Assembly (NCBI GenBank): GCA_036504975.1
Contig: DASXUF010000009.1
Span: 1-64,000 of the forward strand
Origin: Candidatus Binatia bacterium
Lineage (GTDB): Bacteria > Desulfobacterota > Binatia > UBA9968
Length of the DNA: 64,000 bases
Reading direction: 5' to 3'
Part shown: piece by piece, positions 1 to 9,042 of the stretch
Numbering within the stretch: the first letter of the stretch is position 1
Layout of the letters: each line of letters opens with the position of its first letter
Translations under genes and position numbers: made by a program
Notes under the pieces: generated by a model
Databases searched by the model: none
What the model was told of the DNA's origin: nothing
Seen by the model: only the letters and a program-made list of their open reading frames with translations

Positions 1-16
1 TCTTGGCCCGCTTCAT
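1..16 (-). CDS. Start of a gene running off the left edge
   Basis: Only the first five codons (MKRAK) are in the window. Its ATG overlaps the stop of the zeta-toxin-like gene by an ATGA junction, so the two are probably translationally coupled. The basic start would suit a small DNA-binding or antitoxin partner, but five residues do not identify it. Confidence 0.4.
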
Positions 17-567
17 GGTCCTTCCTCCAGCAATCGCGGAACGGCTTCTGAATTATCATACACCGTCCATCGATCGGCTAAAAGTCGATAGATATTTTGG
101 AAGTTACTCCAGCTTCGGGTGTATCGCCGGAGAACGTCGGCGCGCGGCACGTTGTGTCCGCCGTGCTTGACGCGCATTGCGATCCTGCGAAGCGCAAGGT
201 TTGAGGACGACAAGCGGAGATAGACGATTTCGATGTGGTACCCGGCGGCTTTCCAGCGCTTCAAGCGGGCGAGGTATCCAAGACCGCTTAACGTGCTCTC
301 GAAAGCAAAGTCCAGGCGCGCCTTCGCGAGGTGATCGAGCTGCTTTAAAACCAGACGGCCGGCTGCGAGCGCGGCCAGCTCGGGCCGCAACGGGGAAATC
401 CCGCCGGCGATCAAATCTGCGTTCACGAAATGAATTACATCAGCGTCCTTGGGCAGGTATTCGCGCGCGAAGGTCGTCTTACCGGCACCGTTTGGCCCGG
501 CGATGATCACACAGACGGGAGATTTGACCGGTGACTTGCTCATGTGAAGCGGGATTTTAATTGTCAT
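13..567 (-). CDS. Zeta-toxin-like P-loop kinase
   Basis: Small ATP-binding protein of the zeta toxin/AAA family. A Walker A motif (GPNGAGKTT) lies near residue 24, followed by the family's acidic segment (FVNADLIAGG) and FESTLSG, then an arginine-rich region (LRRIAMRVKHGG) typical of zeta-like kinases. Family members phosphorylate UDP-activated sugars or nucleotides; many chromosomal copies have no proven toxicity. The ATG at 567 was chosen over a TTG at 582; another ATG at 543 begins just before the P-loop and is equally possible. No Shine-Dalgarno is obvious for any. It is followed with an ATGA overlap by a gene leaving the window, which could be a cognate partner. Confidence 0.75.
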   Translation of the reverse strand: MTIKIPLHMSKSPVKSPVCVIIAGPNGAGKTTFAREYLPKDADVIHFVNADLIAGGISPLRPELAALAAGRLVLKQLDHLAKARLDFAFESTLSGLGYLARLKRWKAAGYHIEIVYLRLSSSNLALRRIAMRVKHGGHNVPRADVLRRYTRSWSNFQNIYRLLADRWTVYDNSEAVPRLLEEGP

Positions 568-646
568 AATCGTAGGAAGCAAGGCGAATGATGAAACCCT
601 CCCAGATTCATTTGCGCCTCTCTCGTCGGTTTGTTAGTTTGCTCGC

Positions 647-2857
647 ATGCCGGAGAAGCAACTCAAATACGTCGGGCAGAGCGTCGCCAGAGTCGATGGC
701 GTCGAAAAGGTAACGGGGAGGGCGAAATTCACCGGGGATCTCGTGATCCCCGGAATGCTGCACGGCAAAATTCTTCGCAGTCCGTTTCCACACGCGCGCA
801 TTAGAAGCATCGACGCTTCGCAAGCCGAGGCGCTGCCCGGCGTCGCCGCGGTGCTCACGGCAAGAGATATTTCGGATACGAAGCCTTTCTACAGTGGCCG
901 GCCCGTCATCGCGATCGACAAAGTACGCTACGTCGGCGAGCCGGTTGCCGCCGTGGCGGCAGACACTCTCCGCGCAGCAGAAGAAGCGCTCGCGCTGATT
1001 CAGGTCGAGTACGAAGAGCTTCCGCCCGCCGTCGGTCTCGACGCGGCGCTCGCTGAAGGCGCGCCGCTCGTTCACGACGATGCGGCCGGCAATATCTGCG
1101 GTCACGAGCGCGTCGAGAAGGGGAACGTTGATCGGGGCTTCGCCGAGTCCGACGAGGTCTTCGAAAACACGTTCACTTTTCCCATGGTCTATCACTACGC
1201 CCTCGAGCCGCACTCGGTCATTGCCGACTTCAACGACGAGGGGATCACGGTCTGGTCGTCGGCGCAGCATCCGTTTCAGGTCCGGGGCGACATCGCAAAG
1301 ATTTACGGCCTTCATCCCACCAAAGTCAGAATGGTCATCCCTTTTCTCGGCGGCGGTTTCGGCAGCAAATCCTACACGAAATTCGAGCCATTGGTCGTCG
1401 CGCTGGCGCGGAAGGCAAGAGCGCCCGTTCGCATCTGCAACTCGGTGACCGAATCGATGCTCACCGTGCGCCGCCACGGCGCGCGCGTGAAATTGAAAAC
1501 CGGCGTCAGACGCGACGGCACTCTGGTCGCGCGCGCGGCCGAAATTTATCTCGACACCGGCGGCTACGCGGACAACGGTCCGGCGGTCGCGATCCGCGCC
1601 GCGACGCGCGTTCTCGGCCCGTATAGAATTCCACACATCCGCACGGACGCCTACGCGGTCTACACCAACTCCGGCTCGGCCGGCTCTTTCCGCGCCATCG
1701 GAGCGCCCCAGACGATCTTCGCGTCGGAGTCGCAGATGGACATGATCGCCGCGAGACTCGGCATCGATCCGGGCGAGCTGAGGCTCAAGAATTTTCTCAA
1801 AAAAGGCGAGGAGCTTCGCCCCAAGCTCCGCGGCATGGACGCGAACCTCGCGGCGAACCTGAAGACGCTCGTGCGCGCGAGCGGATGGAAAAAGCGCGCG
1901 AAATCAAAAGGCCGCGCGGCGATGGGGCTCGCGTGCGGCGCGACCAATGCGGGCGCGACGCCGATTTCGGTCGCGATGGTGCGGCTACAGCCGGACGGCT
2001 CGCTCCTGGCCTTCGCCGGCAGCACCGAGATGGGGCAGGGCGTGCGCACGGTGCTGTCGCAAATCATCGCCGAGGAATTGAATTTGCCGCTCGATGCGAT
2101 CCGCATCGGCGGCGCCGATACCAAAGTCACGCCTTACGATGCTTCCACCGGATCGAGCCGCTCCACCACGCTCATGGGCACTGCGATACAGCGCGCGGCG
2201 CGGGAGCTAAAAAATCAGCTCCTCAAAATCGGCGCGGAGGCGCTGCGCGTCAAACCGGCACAGGTGCAAATGGTCGACGGCACGATGATCTGCGGCGAGA
2301 TGAGAATTACGTTTCGCGAGGCGCTGGAGCGCCGCTTCGGCGGCTCGGGCGGCGAGCTGATCGGCCACGGCGACGTCGGCCCCGAGATCACCGGCTCGCT
2401 TCCCGTATTCTGGGAGATCGGCATGGGAACCGCGGAACTGGCCGTAGACCAGGAGACCGGACAGATCGCGATCAAGCGGTACGTTTCCGTCGCCGACGTG
2501 GGCAAGGCGATCCATCCGGAAGGCTGCGTCGGCCAGGAGGAAGGCGCGGCGATGATGGGCATCGGGCACACGCTGTTCGAGCAGATGATCTACGAAGGCG
2601 GCCAGCTCGTCAACTCGAACTTGATCGACTATCGCGTGCCGAGATTTTCCGACGTGCCTCGGGAGTTCGAGACCGTGCTCGTCGAGAACGAAGACGGCCC
2701 CGGCCCGCACGGCGCCCGCGGCATGGGCGAAGGCGGCCTGGTCTCGGTCGCGCCCGCGATCGCCAACGCGCTCGCCCGCGGCTACGGCCTTCGCATCAAC
2801 GATCTCCCGCTCACACCCGAGCGCGTGTGGAGAGCGTTAAAGGATCGGACAAAGTAA
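647..2857 (+). CDS. Xanthine dehydrogenase family, molybdopterin-binding large subunit
   Basis: 736-residue molybdenum hydroxylase large subunit (CoxL/XdhB-like). The N-terminal part (about 1-120) is the aldehyde oxidase/xanthine dehydrogenase a/b hammerhead domain; the rest binds the Mo-pterin cofactor. Visible motifs are GGGFGSK near residue 234, an AGSFRAIGAPQ segment where CO dehydrogenases carry their active-site loop, and GMGEGG with Glu695 as the conserved catalytic Glu. The CO dehydrogenase AYxCSFR loop is absent, so the substrate is more likely an aldehyde, purine or other N-heterocycle. Such enzymes usually need a [2Fe-2S] subunit and an FAD subunit; neither is encoded nearby, which is unusual. 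Confidence 0.9.
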   Translation: MPEKQLKYVGQSVARVDGVEKVTGRAKFTGDLVIPGMLHGKILRSPFPHARIRSIDASQAEALPGVAAVLTARDISDTKPFYSGRPVIAIDKVRYVGEPVAAVAADTLRAAEEALALIQVEYEELPPAVGLDAALAEGAPLVHDDAAGNICGHERVEKGNVDRGFAESDEVFENTFTFPMVYHYALEPHSVIADFNDEGITVWSSAQHPFQVRGDIAKIYGLHPTKVRMVIPFLGGGFGSKSYTKFEPLVVALARKARAPVRICNSVTESMLTVRRHGARVKLKTGVRRDGTLVARAAEIYLDTGGYADNGPAVAIRAATRVLGPYRIPHIRTDAYAVYTNSGSAGSFRAIGAPQTIFASESQMDMIAARLGIDPGELRLKNFLKKGEELRPKLRGMDANLAANLKTLVRASGWKKRAKSKGRAAMGLACGATNAGATPISVAMVRLQPDGSLLAFAGSTEMGQGVRTVLSQIIAEELNLPLDAIRIGGADTKVTPYDASTGSSRSTTLMGTAIQRAARELKNQLLKIGAEALRVKPAQVQMVDGTMICGEMRITFREALERRFGGSGGELIGHGDVGPEITGSLPVFWEIGMGTAELAVDQETGQIAIKRYVSVADVGKAIHPEGCVGQEEGAAMMGIGHTLFEQMIYEGGQLVNSNLIDYRVPRFSDVPREFETVLVENEDGPGPHGARGMGEGGLVSVAPAIANALARGYGLRINDLPLTPERVWRALKDRTK

Positions 2858-3007
2858 GCGTTCCGCCCACAGCGCCGCGCGGATTTCCCACCTCGAGTGC
2901 TCGTCTCAGGTAATTCCCCAAGCTGCATTACTGGATTTTCCTTGCATCGAAGCGGTTTTTAAACCGATTGTCGTCCGCCCGCCGGCAAATTATTCTATGC
3001 TAAAATT

Positions 3008-5680
3008 ATGAACGATTGCTTCCATCGTCTCTTCGAAGCCCAGGTCGAGCGTACTCCCGACGCTGTCGCGGTGGCTTACAAGGACGAGCGCCTTACTTAC
3101 CGCGAGTTGAACCGGCGGGCCAATCAGCTGGCGCGTCGTTTGCGGATTGTCGGCATAGGACCGGAAATGCTCGTCGGAATCTGCATGGAGCGCGCGCCGG
3201 AAATGATGGTCGGACTTATCGGCATCCTCAAAGCCGGCGCCGGATATTTGCCTCTCGATCCGTCGTATCCTGCCGAACGCTTGGCGTACATGCTCGAAGA
3301 CGCCAGGACGCCGGTGGTCCTCGCGCAGAGACGGATTTCCGACAAAGTCTCCGGCCACACCGCAAAAGTCATTTGCGTCGACGAGGATTGGCCGGAGATC
3401 GAGCGCGAGAGCGGCGAGAATCTGGAGAACGGTCCCGAGCCGGATCATCTCGCCTACGTCATCTATACTTCAGGCTCCACGGGAAAACCCAAAGGCGTGA
3501 TGATCCACCACCGCGGTCTGGCGAATTATTTGTCATGGGCCGCCCGCTACTACCGCATGTCGGAAGGAGCGGGGACGCTGGTCCATTCGCCCATCGGATT
3601 CGATCTTACCATCACCACGCTGTTAGCTCCTTTGCTGGTAGGCCAGCGCGTCGTGCTTCTTCCCGAAGGTCCGGGAATCGAAGAGCTGGCGCGCGCGCTC
3701 GGCGCCGGGAAGGATTACACTCTGGTCAAGATCACGCCGACGCATTTAGAGGCGCTGGCCCACATGCTTCCCGGTGATGAACTGGCCGGGCGCGTGCGAG
3801 TGCTCGTCGTCGGCGGCGAGATGCTCAAATGGGAGCACATCGCCGCCTGGCGTACTTACGCTCCCGCGACCCGGATCGTCAACGAGTACGGTCCGACCGA
3901 AACGGTCGTCGGCTGCTGTATCTATGAAGTGACGGGCGACGTCCAATCGGGATCGGTGCCGATCGGCCGCGCGATCGACAACATGGATATGCATCTTTTA
4001 GGTTCCGATCTGCAGCCGGTTCCGCCGGGAGAAATCGGCGAGTTGTATATCGGCGGAGTCGCGTTGGCGCGGGGCTATTTGAATCAGCCGGAAATCACGC
4101 GGGAGAAATTTATTTGTCGTTCTTCGAATGGTGACGCGGGTGCGCGCCTTTATAAGACCGGCGACTTGGCGCGCCGCCTGCCGGACGGAAACCTCGAATA
4201 CCTCGGCCGCACGGACCATCAGGTAAAGATCAGAGGCTATCGCATCGAGCTGGGCGAAATCGAAGTCGCCCTAGGGCGGCATCCCGATGTCCGCGATTGC
4301 GCGGTGGTCGCGCGCGAGGATGGATCGGCAGGCGCTTCGACTTCGCTCAGCACAGGCAAACGGCTGGTGGCTTACGTCGTCGGAAAGAATGAAACCTCGC
4401 CGTCGGTCGATCGACTGCGGAGCTTTTTACAAGATCGGCTGCCCGGATACATGGTGCCGTCGGCGTTCGTCGTGCTCGCCGCGCTTCCGCTCACCGTCAA
4501 CGGCAAGGTCGATCGCGACGCGCTGCCTTCGCCCGAGCAGCGGAGTCGAAGCCTGGACAACCCGTTCAAAGCAGCGACCGATTCTTTGGAAATGCAGCTC
4601 GCCGAGGTTTGGGAAGAGATCCTGGGAGTCCGGCCTATCGGAATAACGGACAACTTCTTCGATCTGGGCGGCGATTCCTTGCAGGCGGTGCTGATGGCGA
4701 CCAAGGTCGAAGAGATCCGCGGCAGCCACATTCCGCCGTCGCTCGTGATCGAGGAAAACACGATCGAAAAGCTCGCTCGGGCGATTCATCGATTGGACGC
4801 CGAGCCGCGGGACGGTACGGTCGTCAAGGTTCAGCCGAAGGGGAGCCTCCCTCCTCTTTATCTCGTGCCGGGAATCGGCGGGCTGGTGCTCGGCGCCTCG
4901 TACCTCGCGCGGCGGCTCGGATTGGACCAGCCGCTCTACGGGCTGCAAGCCCGCGGCGTCAGAGATTCCGAAAGCGCCTTCACGTCGATCGAGGAGATGG
5001 CGAGTTACTATATCGACGCGATCCAGTGCGTCCAGGGGGACGACCCGTTTTTCATCGCGGGATATTCCTTCGGCGGCATCGTGGCTTTTGAGATCGCGCG
5101 CCAACTTTACGCCGCCGGAAAGCGCGTGGGAATGTTGGCTATCCTGGACACCGTGGCGCCCGGCTCGCACCGCTTCAGCGCCGTCAGCTTCCTCCGCAAC
5201 CTGCCCCACTGGATCGGCGACTTCGTCGTGCGCCGGAAGCCGAAAGAAGTCATCCGCGATGTTGGCAATAAATTGAAGAAGGTCTCCAAGCTCTGCATCA
5301 ATGGGGTGCTGCGCCCGCTCGGCGTCGCCCCGTTGAGAGCAGACATAACGGAAAACGTCGACATGCCGGCGGAATTGCCGGAGCGATATCGCCGCGTCAT
5401 CACGGCCCATTACCAGGCCTTGCTCCGATACAAACCTCGCGGCTATCCCGGTCGGATCATGCTCTTCCGCGCCAAAGCGCAGCCGTTGCTTCGAGCCTAT
5501 CCGGACAATGGCTGGGGGCGCTTCGCCGAAGGCGGCGTCGAGGTGCACGGCGTCGAGGGCAATCACCTGAATTTCAGCGAAGAGCCGTATGTTCAGGTTC
5601 TGGCGAAGAAGATGCGAGCGGCTTTGGAAAAAAGCCGTAAGCAGATCGGGATGTCGAACGACACGAATTCAGCCCCGTGA
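3008..5680 (+). CDS. NRPS-like A-T-TE synthetase, predicted Asn/Asp-activating
   Basis: 890-residue stand-alone nonribosomal peptide synthetase-like protein with no condensation domain. The adenylation domain (about 1-510) has the A3 core TSGSTGKPKG at 154-163 and FDLTIT starting at Phe198. Reading the ten specificity positions by alignment with GrsA gives approximately D-L-T-K-V-G-E-V-G-K, one residue from the classic Asn code and close to Asp codes (inference by eye). A carrier domain follows with LGGDSL, phosphopantetheine Ser557. The C-terminal thioesterase (about 620-880) has GYSFGG with nucleophile Ser687 and a likely catalytic His853. No MbtH protein, phosphopantetheinyl transferase or tailoring genes lie beside it. 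A-T-TE enzymes typically release or self-condense one activated acid. Confidence 0.92.
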   Translation: MNDCFHRLFEAQVERTPDAVAVAYKDERLTYRELNRRANQLARRLRIVGIGPEMLVGICMERAPEMMVGLIGILKAGAGYLPLDPSYPAERLAYMLEDARTPVVLAQRRISDKVSGHTAKVICVDEDWPEIERESGENLENGPEPDHLAYVIYTSGSTGKPKGVMIHHRGLANYLSWAARYYRMSEGAGTLVHSPIGFDLTITTLLAPLLVGQRVVLLPEGPGIEELARALGAGKDYTLVKITPTHLEALAHMLPGDELAGRVRVLVVGGEMLKWEHIAAWRTYAPATRIVNEYGPTETVVGCCIYEVTGDVQSGSVPIGRAIDNMDMHLLGSDLQPVPPGEIGELYIGGVALARGYLNQPEITREKFICRSSNGDAGARLYKTGDLARRLPDGNLEYLGRTDHQVKIRGYRIELGEIEVALGRHPDVRDCAVVAREDGSAGASTSLSTGKRLVAYVVGKNETSPSVDRLRSFLQDRLPGYMVPSAFVVLAALPLTVNGKVDRDALPSPEQRSRSLDNPFKAATDSLEMQLAEVWEEILGVRPIGITDNFFDLGGDSLQAVLMATKVEEIRGSHIPPSLVIEENTIEKLARAIHRLDAEPRDGTVVKVQPKGSLPPLYLVPGIGGLVLGASYLARRLGLDQPLYGLQARGVRDSESAFTSIEEMASYYIDAIQCVQGDDPFFIAGYSFGGIVAFEIARQLYAAGKRVGMLAILDTVAPGSHRFSAVSFLRNLPHWIGDFVVRRKPKEVIRDVGNKLKKVSKLCINGVLRPLGVAPLRADITENVDMPAELPERYRRVITAHYQALLRYKPRGYPGRIMLFRAKAQPLLRAYPDNGWGRFAEGGVEVHGVEGNHLNFSEEPYVQVLAKKMRAALEKSRKQIGMSNDTNSAP

Positions 5681-5786
5681 AGGGCGCGAAGGGTCCCGCA
5701 TAAGAGCCTCCTCCATTACCCGCCGCGAAGGAACTTGATCGAATCGGGCCAACTCTGATAGGAGTTGCTGGCACTGGGAGCGTTTC

Positions 5787-6545
5787 ATGGCTCGATCTCG
5801 TATCGTCTCCGAACTCAGAAAAAAAGTCGCGCTTTCCTGCCGCATCGTCGGCACGCAGGGACTCACGCGCGGCATGCTCGGGCACGTGAGCGCGCGGATT
5901 CCGGGAACCGACCGCGTCTTGATCAAAGCCAAGGGGCCCGCCGAGGAGGCGGTCGAGCTGGCGACGGAAAAGGACATTATCACGATTGACCTCGAAGGCC
6001 GCGTCCTGGAGGCGCGAAAAAAAGGTCTGGACGCGCCCAACGAGACGGCGATGCATCTCATCATCTATCGCAAGCGTCCGGAGGTGATGAGCGTCATCCA
6101 CACGCATCCCGATTGGATCGTCGCGCTGACCGCGTGCGACAAGCCGCTGATACCGATGTACGCGGCGTACAGCCCGCCGGGGATGAAGCTGGTGCTCGAC
6201 GGGATACCGGTCTATCCACGCAGCGTGACGATCATCAACCGCGAGCTGGCAGAAGATTTCATGCGGACGATGGGCGAGAAGAAAGCCTGTCTTCTCGTCG
6301 GGCACGGCATGACGGTCGCCGGCGGGAGCGTGGAGGAGGCGACGGTGACGAGCCTCAACCTCTACGAGCTGGCGCGCATCCACGGCATGGCCTACGCGAT
6401 CGGTCAACCCAGGCCGATTTCGGAGGCCGACATCTTCGAATACAAACAGCGGGCCGAGCGCGGCGTCATCAAGTTCGGATCGTCGGCGCGCTTCGAGTCC
6501 GACTGGCGCTATCACGTCAAGCTGCTGCAAAAACGACGATCGTAA
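5787..6545 (+). CDS. Class II aldolase/adducin family protein
   Basis: 252 residues matching the class II aldolase/adducin fold (fuculose-phosphate aldolase, ribulose-phosphate epimerase and decarboxylase relatives). The zinc-ligand pattern is visible as HTHPDW near residue 103 and GHGMTV near residue 172. The start has a GGGAG-type ribosome site 6-10 bases upstream. The substrate cannot be told from sequence; relatives act on sugar phosphates or decarboxylate hydroxy acids. The downstream methyltransferase gene begins 14 bases after its stop, so the two are probably co-transcribed. Confidence 0.85.
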   Translation: MARSRIVSELRKKVALSCRIVGTQGLTRGMLGHVSARIPGTDRVLIKAKGPAEEAVELATEKDIITIDLEGRVLEARKKGLDAPNETAMHLIIYRKRPEVMSVIHTHPDWIVALTACDKPLIPMYAAYSPPGMKLVLDGIPVYPRSVTIINRELAEDFMRTMGEKKACLLVGHGMTVAGGSVEEATVTSLNLYELARIHGMAYAIGQPRPISEADIFEYKQRAERGVIKFGSSARFESDWRYHVKLLQKRRS

Positions 6546-6559
6546 CCGGGAGTTCCGCC

Positions 6560-7246
6560 ATGAGTTCAGCGTATCGCGTCTTCGCCTATTTCGGCTTGTT
6601 CTCGATCTTCGGCTCGCTGCTCTACGGATTTTCTTACGATGACGCCGCGCCGGCGGGCAACTTCGGTTATAACCTGCTGCTGTACGGCGTCTTCATAGCG
6701 CCGCATCTGGTGATGACCCGCGCGTGGTTCAAGCAGGCGTTGTGGGGCAATCCGGCCGGAACTCCGTCGGAGCGGCGCGTCTATATCACGACCACGGTCA
6801 TCCTGTGGCTTGCGGTTCTTACGCTGCACGAGCCCGTTCCGGGTGTGGCGTTCGAGCCGACTCACTGGATGCGCTTTCTGGGGTGCGTTCTCTTTCTCTG
6901 GGCGTTCTTCATGTTTTTCGAGGGGGCGACCTCGAGCATGCTCGACGGTCTGCTCGGCGTGCCCGGATCGGTCAGCGCCTATTCGCACGGCCCGGAGACG
7001 CCGCTGTTCACCGAGGGCGGATACGCGCAAGTTCGCCATCCGCAGTATCGCGCGTTTATCTCAGCCGCGGCCGCGTCGTTGCTCATCCATCCGTACATGG
7101 GGCAATTGTTCTGGGCGATTTTGCTGTCGGTGACGTTCGTCGCCTTCATCCCGGTCGAGGAGGCGCAGCTCATCCGCGCGCGCGGCGACGACTACCGGAA
7201 ATACATGGAGCGGACGCCGTGGCGATTATTCAGGGGAGTCTGGTGA
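6560..7246 (+). CDS. Isoprenylcysteine carboxyl methyltransferase-like membrane protein
   Basis: 228-residue integral membrane protein with about six hydrophobic segments. Its C-terminal signature of the ICMT/phospholipid methyltransferase family is clear: YAQVRHPQY, then an EE pair and RARGDDYRKYM. These motifs form the SAM-binding site in this family, which methylates lipids or prenylated thiols at the cytoplasmic membrane. An open frame extends upstream inside the aldolase gene, but the ATG at 6560, 14 bases after the aldolase stop, begins a normal membrane N-terminus. The substrate is unknown. Confidence 0.82.
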   Translation: MSSAYRVFAYFGLFSIFGSLLYGFSYDDAAPAGNFGYNLLLYGVFIAPHLVMTRAWFKQALWGNPAGTPSERRVYITTTVILWLAVLTLHEPVPGVAFEPTHWMRFLGCVLFLWAFFMFFEGATSSMLDGLLGVPGSVSAYSHGPETPLFTEGGYAQVRHPQYRAFISAAAASLLIHPYMGQLFWAILLSVTFVAFIPVEEAQLIRARGDDYRKYMERTPWRLFRGVW

Positions 7247-7426
7247 GATCGTGCACACAGGTGCCGAGGTCCTGCCGAATTTTCACTGAGATGCCGAGGG
7301 GCGCGAGGAAGAGGCCGCGGACGTCCGACTAGAGTGTTGCGGATTATGGCAATGCCCTATCGCCCGCGGCCGAAGACTCGCGCCGTGAGGCATCGCTTTT
7401 GTCCATGAAAAACTAGGAGAAATGAA

Positions 7427-8125
7427 ATGGCGGAGAGAATCGTTTCCATGCACGCCGCCTATAAAAGCGGGAAGGAGATCGTAGACGGGTTTTTGTCCCG
7501 GCCCAACGTCCGTGAACCGAGACCCGCCATCGTGTTGATCCACGGCTACCGCGGCGTGGACGACGGCCAGCGGGCCGTCACGCGGCGCTTCGCCAAGGGA
7601 GGATTCGTCTCCCTCGCGCCGGACTTGTTCGACGGAGAAATTTACTCGACTCCGGAATCCTGCGCGCTTGCGAAAACGTCTTTGGATGTTCACTCAGCCG
7701 TGGACAAAATAGTCGACAGCGTCGCCTACCTCAGACGGCTGCCTTGGGTCGGCAAGAAGAAAGTCGCCGTGATGGGCTTTTGCATGGGCGGAGGACTGGC
7801 GCTCTACGCCCTGGCGAAGTCGCGGGCCTTTGCCGCCGGCGTCATTTATTACCAGAGCCTGTTTCCCGATCCGGAGGATTTGCGCGGCATCCGGGCTCCC
7901 CTCATCTGTCACAGCGGCACCGAGGACGCCAACACGACCCAGAGAGAGATCGAGATGTTTCGCGAAGCTCTGGACCGCTACGGCAAGAAATACGAGATCC
8001 ACATGTACGAGGGCGCGGGGCACGCCTTTCTCAACAACCCGCAGGGAAAAAGTGAAGCCAACCGGATCGCCGCCGACGAATCGGTGGCAAAAACGCGCAA
8101 GTGGCTGAGAAAGACGCTCGGGTAG
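7427..8125 (+). CDS. Dienelactone hydrolase family protein
   Basis: 232-residue alpha/beta hydrolase of the dienelactone hydrolase family. The catalytic triad is visible: nucleophile Cys119 in GFCMGG, Asp167 in GTEDAN, His199 in GAGHAF. The Cys nucleophile supports DLH rather than a Ser esterase. Family members open lactone rings in aromatic degradation or act as general carboxylesterases; no chlorocatechol genes are adjacent. An AGGAG site lies about eight bases before the ATG. It converges on the HAD gene, with a palindromic element between them. Confidence 0.9.
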   Translation: MAERIVSMHAAYKSGKEIVDGFLSRPNVREPRPAIVLIHGYRGVDDGQRAVTRRFAKGGFVSLAPDLFDGEIYSTPESCALAKTSLDVHSAVDKIVDSVAYLRRLPWVGKKKVAVMGFCMGGGLALYALAKSRAFAAGVIYYQSLFPDPEDLRGIRAPLICHSGTEDANTTQREIEMFREALDRYGKKYEIHMYEGAGHAFLNNPQGKSEANRIAADESVAKTRKWLRKTLG

Positions 8126-8160
8126 TGGGGGCATTCAATTTGATTTGAACAACGCGTTAT

Positions 8161-8221
8161 TGTAGGGGCAGGCCCCCGTGCCTGCCCTGGTTTTGGGCGA
8201 CCACAGGGGGTCGCCCCTACA
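8161..8221. repeat. TGTAGGGGC palindromic intergenic element
   Basis: A 61-bp element bounded by exact inverted ends TGTAGGGGC (8161-8169) and GCCCCTACA (8213-8221), with internal GGGCAGG/CCTGCCC and GGGCGACC/GGTCGCCC half-palindromes. It fills the gap between two convergent genes and could fold into one or two strong hairpins, perhaps ending both transcripts. Similar GC-rich palindromic elements are widespread in intergenic DNA of environmental bacteria. Confidence 0.75.
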
Positions 8222-8226
8222 GATTT

Positions 8227-8931
8227 TTACCTTCCGGCGTCGATCAAGGGCAATAGCCCGGCGAGATCCTGCACTCTGAGATAGGAGTTGGACCGGGTCC
8301 GCGCCTTGCGGTCCAACAGCACGCCGGTCAATCCGGCGTTCTTCGCGGCCGCGGCGTCTCTGTCCGGGCTGTCGCCGATATGGAGGGCCTCCTTTGCGTC
8401 GGCCCGGTGCAGCGCGAGGGCGTGATGAAATATACGCGCATCGGGCTTGGCGTGCCCGGCGTGGCTCGATATCACAATCGAATCGAAGCTCGACGAAACG
8501 CCGAGGCCCTGCAAAATGGCGAACAGCCGCGAATCGAAGTTCGAAATCACCGCCAGCGTCAACCCCTTTTTTTTCAGAGCGGCCAACGTATCCAACGTCT
8601 CGGGAAAAAGAGCCCAGGAGTCCGCCTTGCCGAAATAGGCGAACAGCTCGGCGAAATATTCGTCGAAGCGGGAAAACGGCTCGTAAGGCTCGAAGACCTT
8701 CCGCACCAGTTTTTTCCACCAGGCATATTCTAAGGTTTTAATTTCTCCGGATGCCGCGCCGGGAAATGCGAGCGGCGGCGCCGAGGAAAATCCGGCGCGA
8801 AAGCGAGCCGAGATTTCAGCCGGCGGAACGTTCATGCCGTAGCTCGCTGCGAGCAGGCCGTAGCTCTGTCCGATCGGCCTGACGGGCCTCATGAGCGTGC
8901 CGGCGGCGTCGAAGAAGATGGTCTTGATCAT
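8227..8931 (-). CDS. HAD-superfamily IA hydrolase (HDHD3/REG-2-like)
   Basis: 234-residue haloacid dehalogenase-type phosphatase. Motif I is FFDAAGTL, so the usual second Asp of DxD is Ala, as in HDHD3/REG-2-like proteins and some dehalogenases. Motif II is VISNFDSRL, the motif III lysine sits in GHAKPDARIF, and motif IV is HIGDSPDRDAAAAKNAG. The helical cap lies between motifs I and II. Losing the general-acid Asp may lower phosphatase activity or mark a non-phosphatase reaction; the substrate is not predictable. Confidence 0.88.
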   Translation of the reverse strand: MIKTIFFDAAGTLMRPVRPIGQSYGLLAASYGMNVPPAEISARFRAGFSSAPPLAFPGAASGEIKTLEYAWWKKLVRKVFEPYEPFSRFDEYFAELFAYFGKADSWALFPETLDTLAALKKKGLTLAVISNFDSRLFAILQGLGVSSSFDSIVISSHAGHAKPDARIFHHALALHRADAKEALHIGDSPDRDAAAAKNAGLTGVLLDRKARTRSNSYLRVQDLAGLLPLIDAGR

Positions 8932-8941
8932 AGAACAGAGA

Positions 8942-9031
8942 GGATCCAGAAGTCAGAATCCAGAATCCAGAATGTCCAGAAGAATCTTCGCTTCTGCATT
9001 CTGGCTCCTGAATTCTGTATTCTGCATGCTC
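8942..9031. repeat. Inverted heptanucleotide array A (unit CAGAATC)
   Basis: Left arm (8942-8983) consists of imperfect 7-bp units such as GAATCCA GAATCCA. Right arm (8990-9031) has units such as ATTCTGG, ATTCTGT and ATTCTGC, the reverse complement. The whole can fold into a long imperfect hairpin between the HAD gene and nicotinamidase. It is one of seven such arrays in the window, each with a different unit. Confidence 0.8.
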
Positions 9032-9042
9032 AAATAGCTTTG

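Noticed and set aside
608..1636. 342-residue open frame on the minus strand
   Set aside because: Antisense shadow of the molybdopterin subunit; Arg-rich with no motifs.
1885..2913. 342-residue plus-strand open frame
   Set aside because: Out-of-frame shadow of the same gene, very Arg-rich.
4427..5566. 379-residue minus-strand open frame
   Set aside because: Antisense to the conserved NRPS-like coding frame.
6113..6559. Long N-terminal extension of the membrane methyltransferase
   Set aside because: Lies inside the aldolase gene in another frame and is Arg-rich; the ATG at 6560 gives a normal start.
8942..9031. CRISPR array
   Set aside because: Units are 7 bases with no unique spacers and no cas genes.
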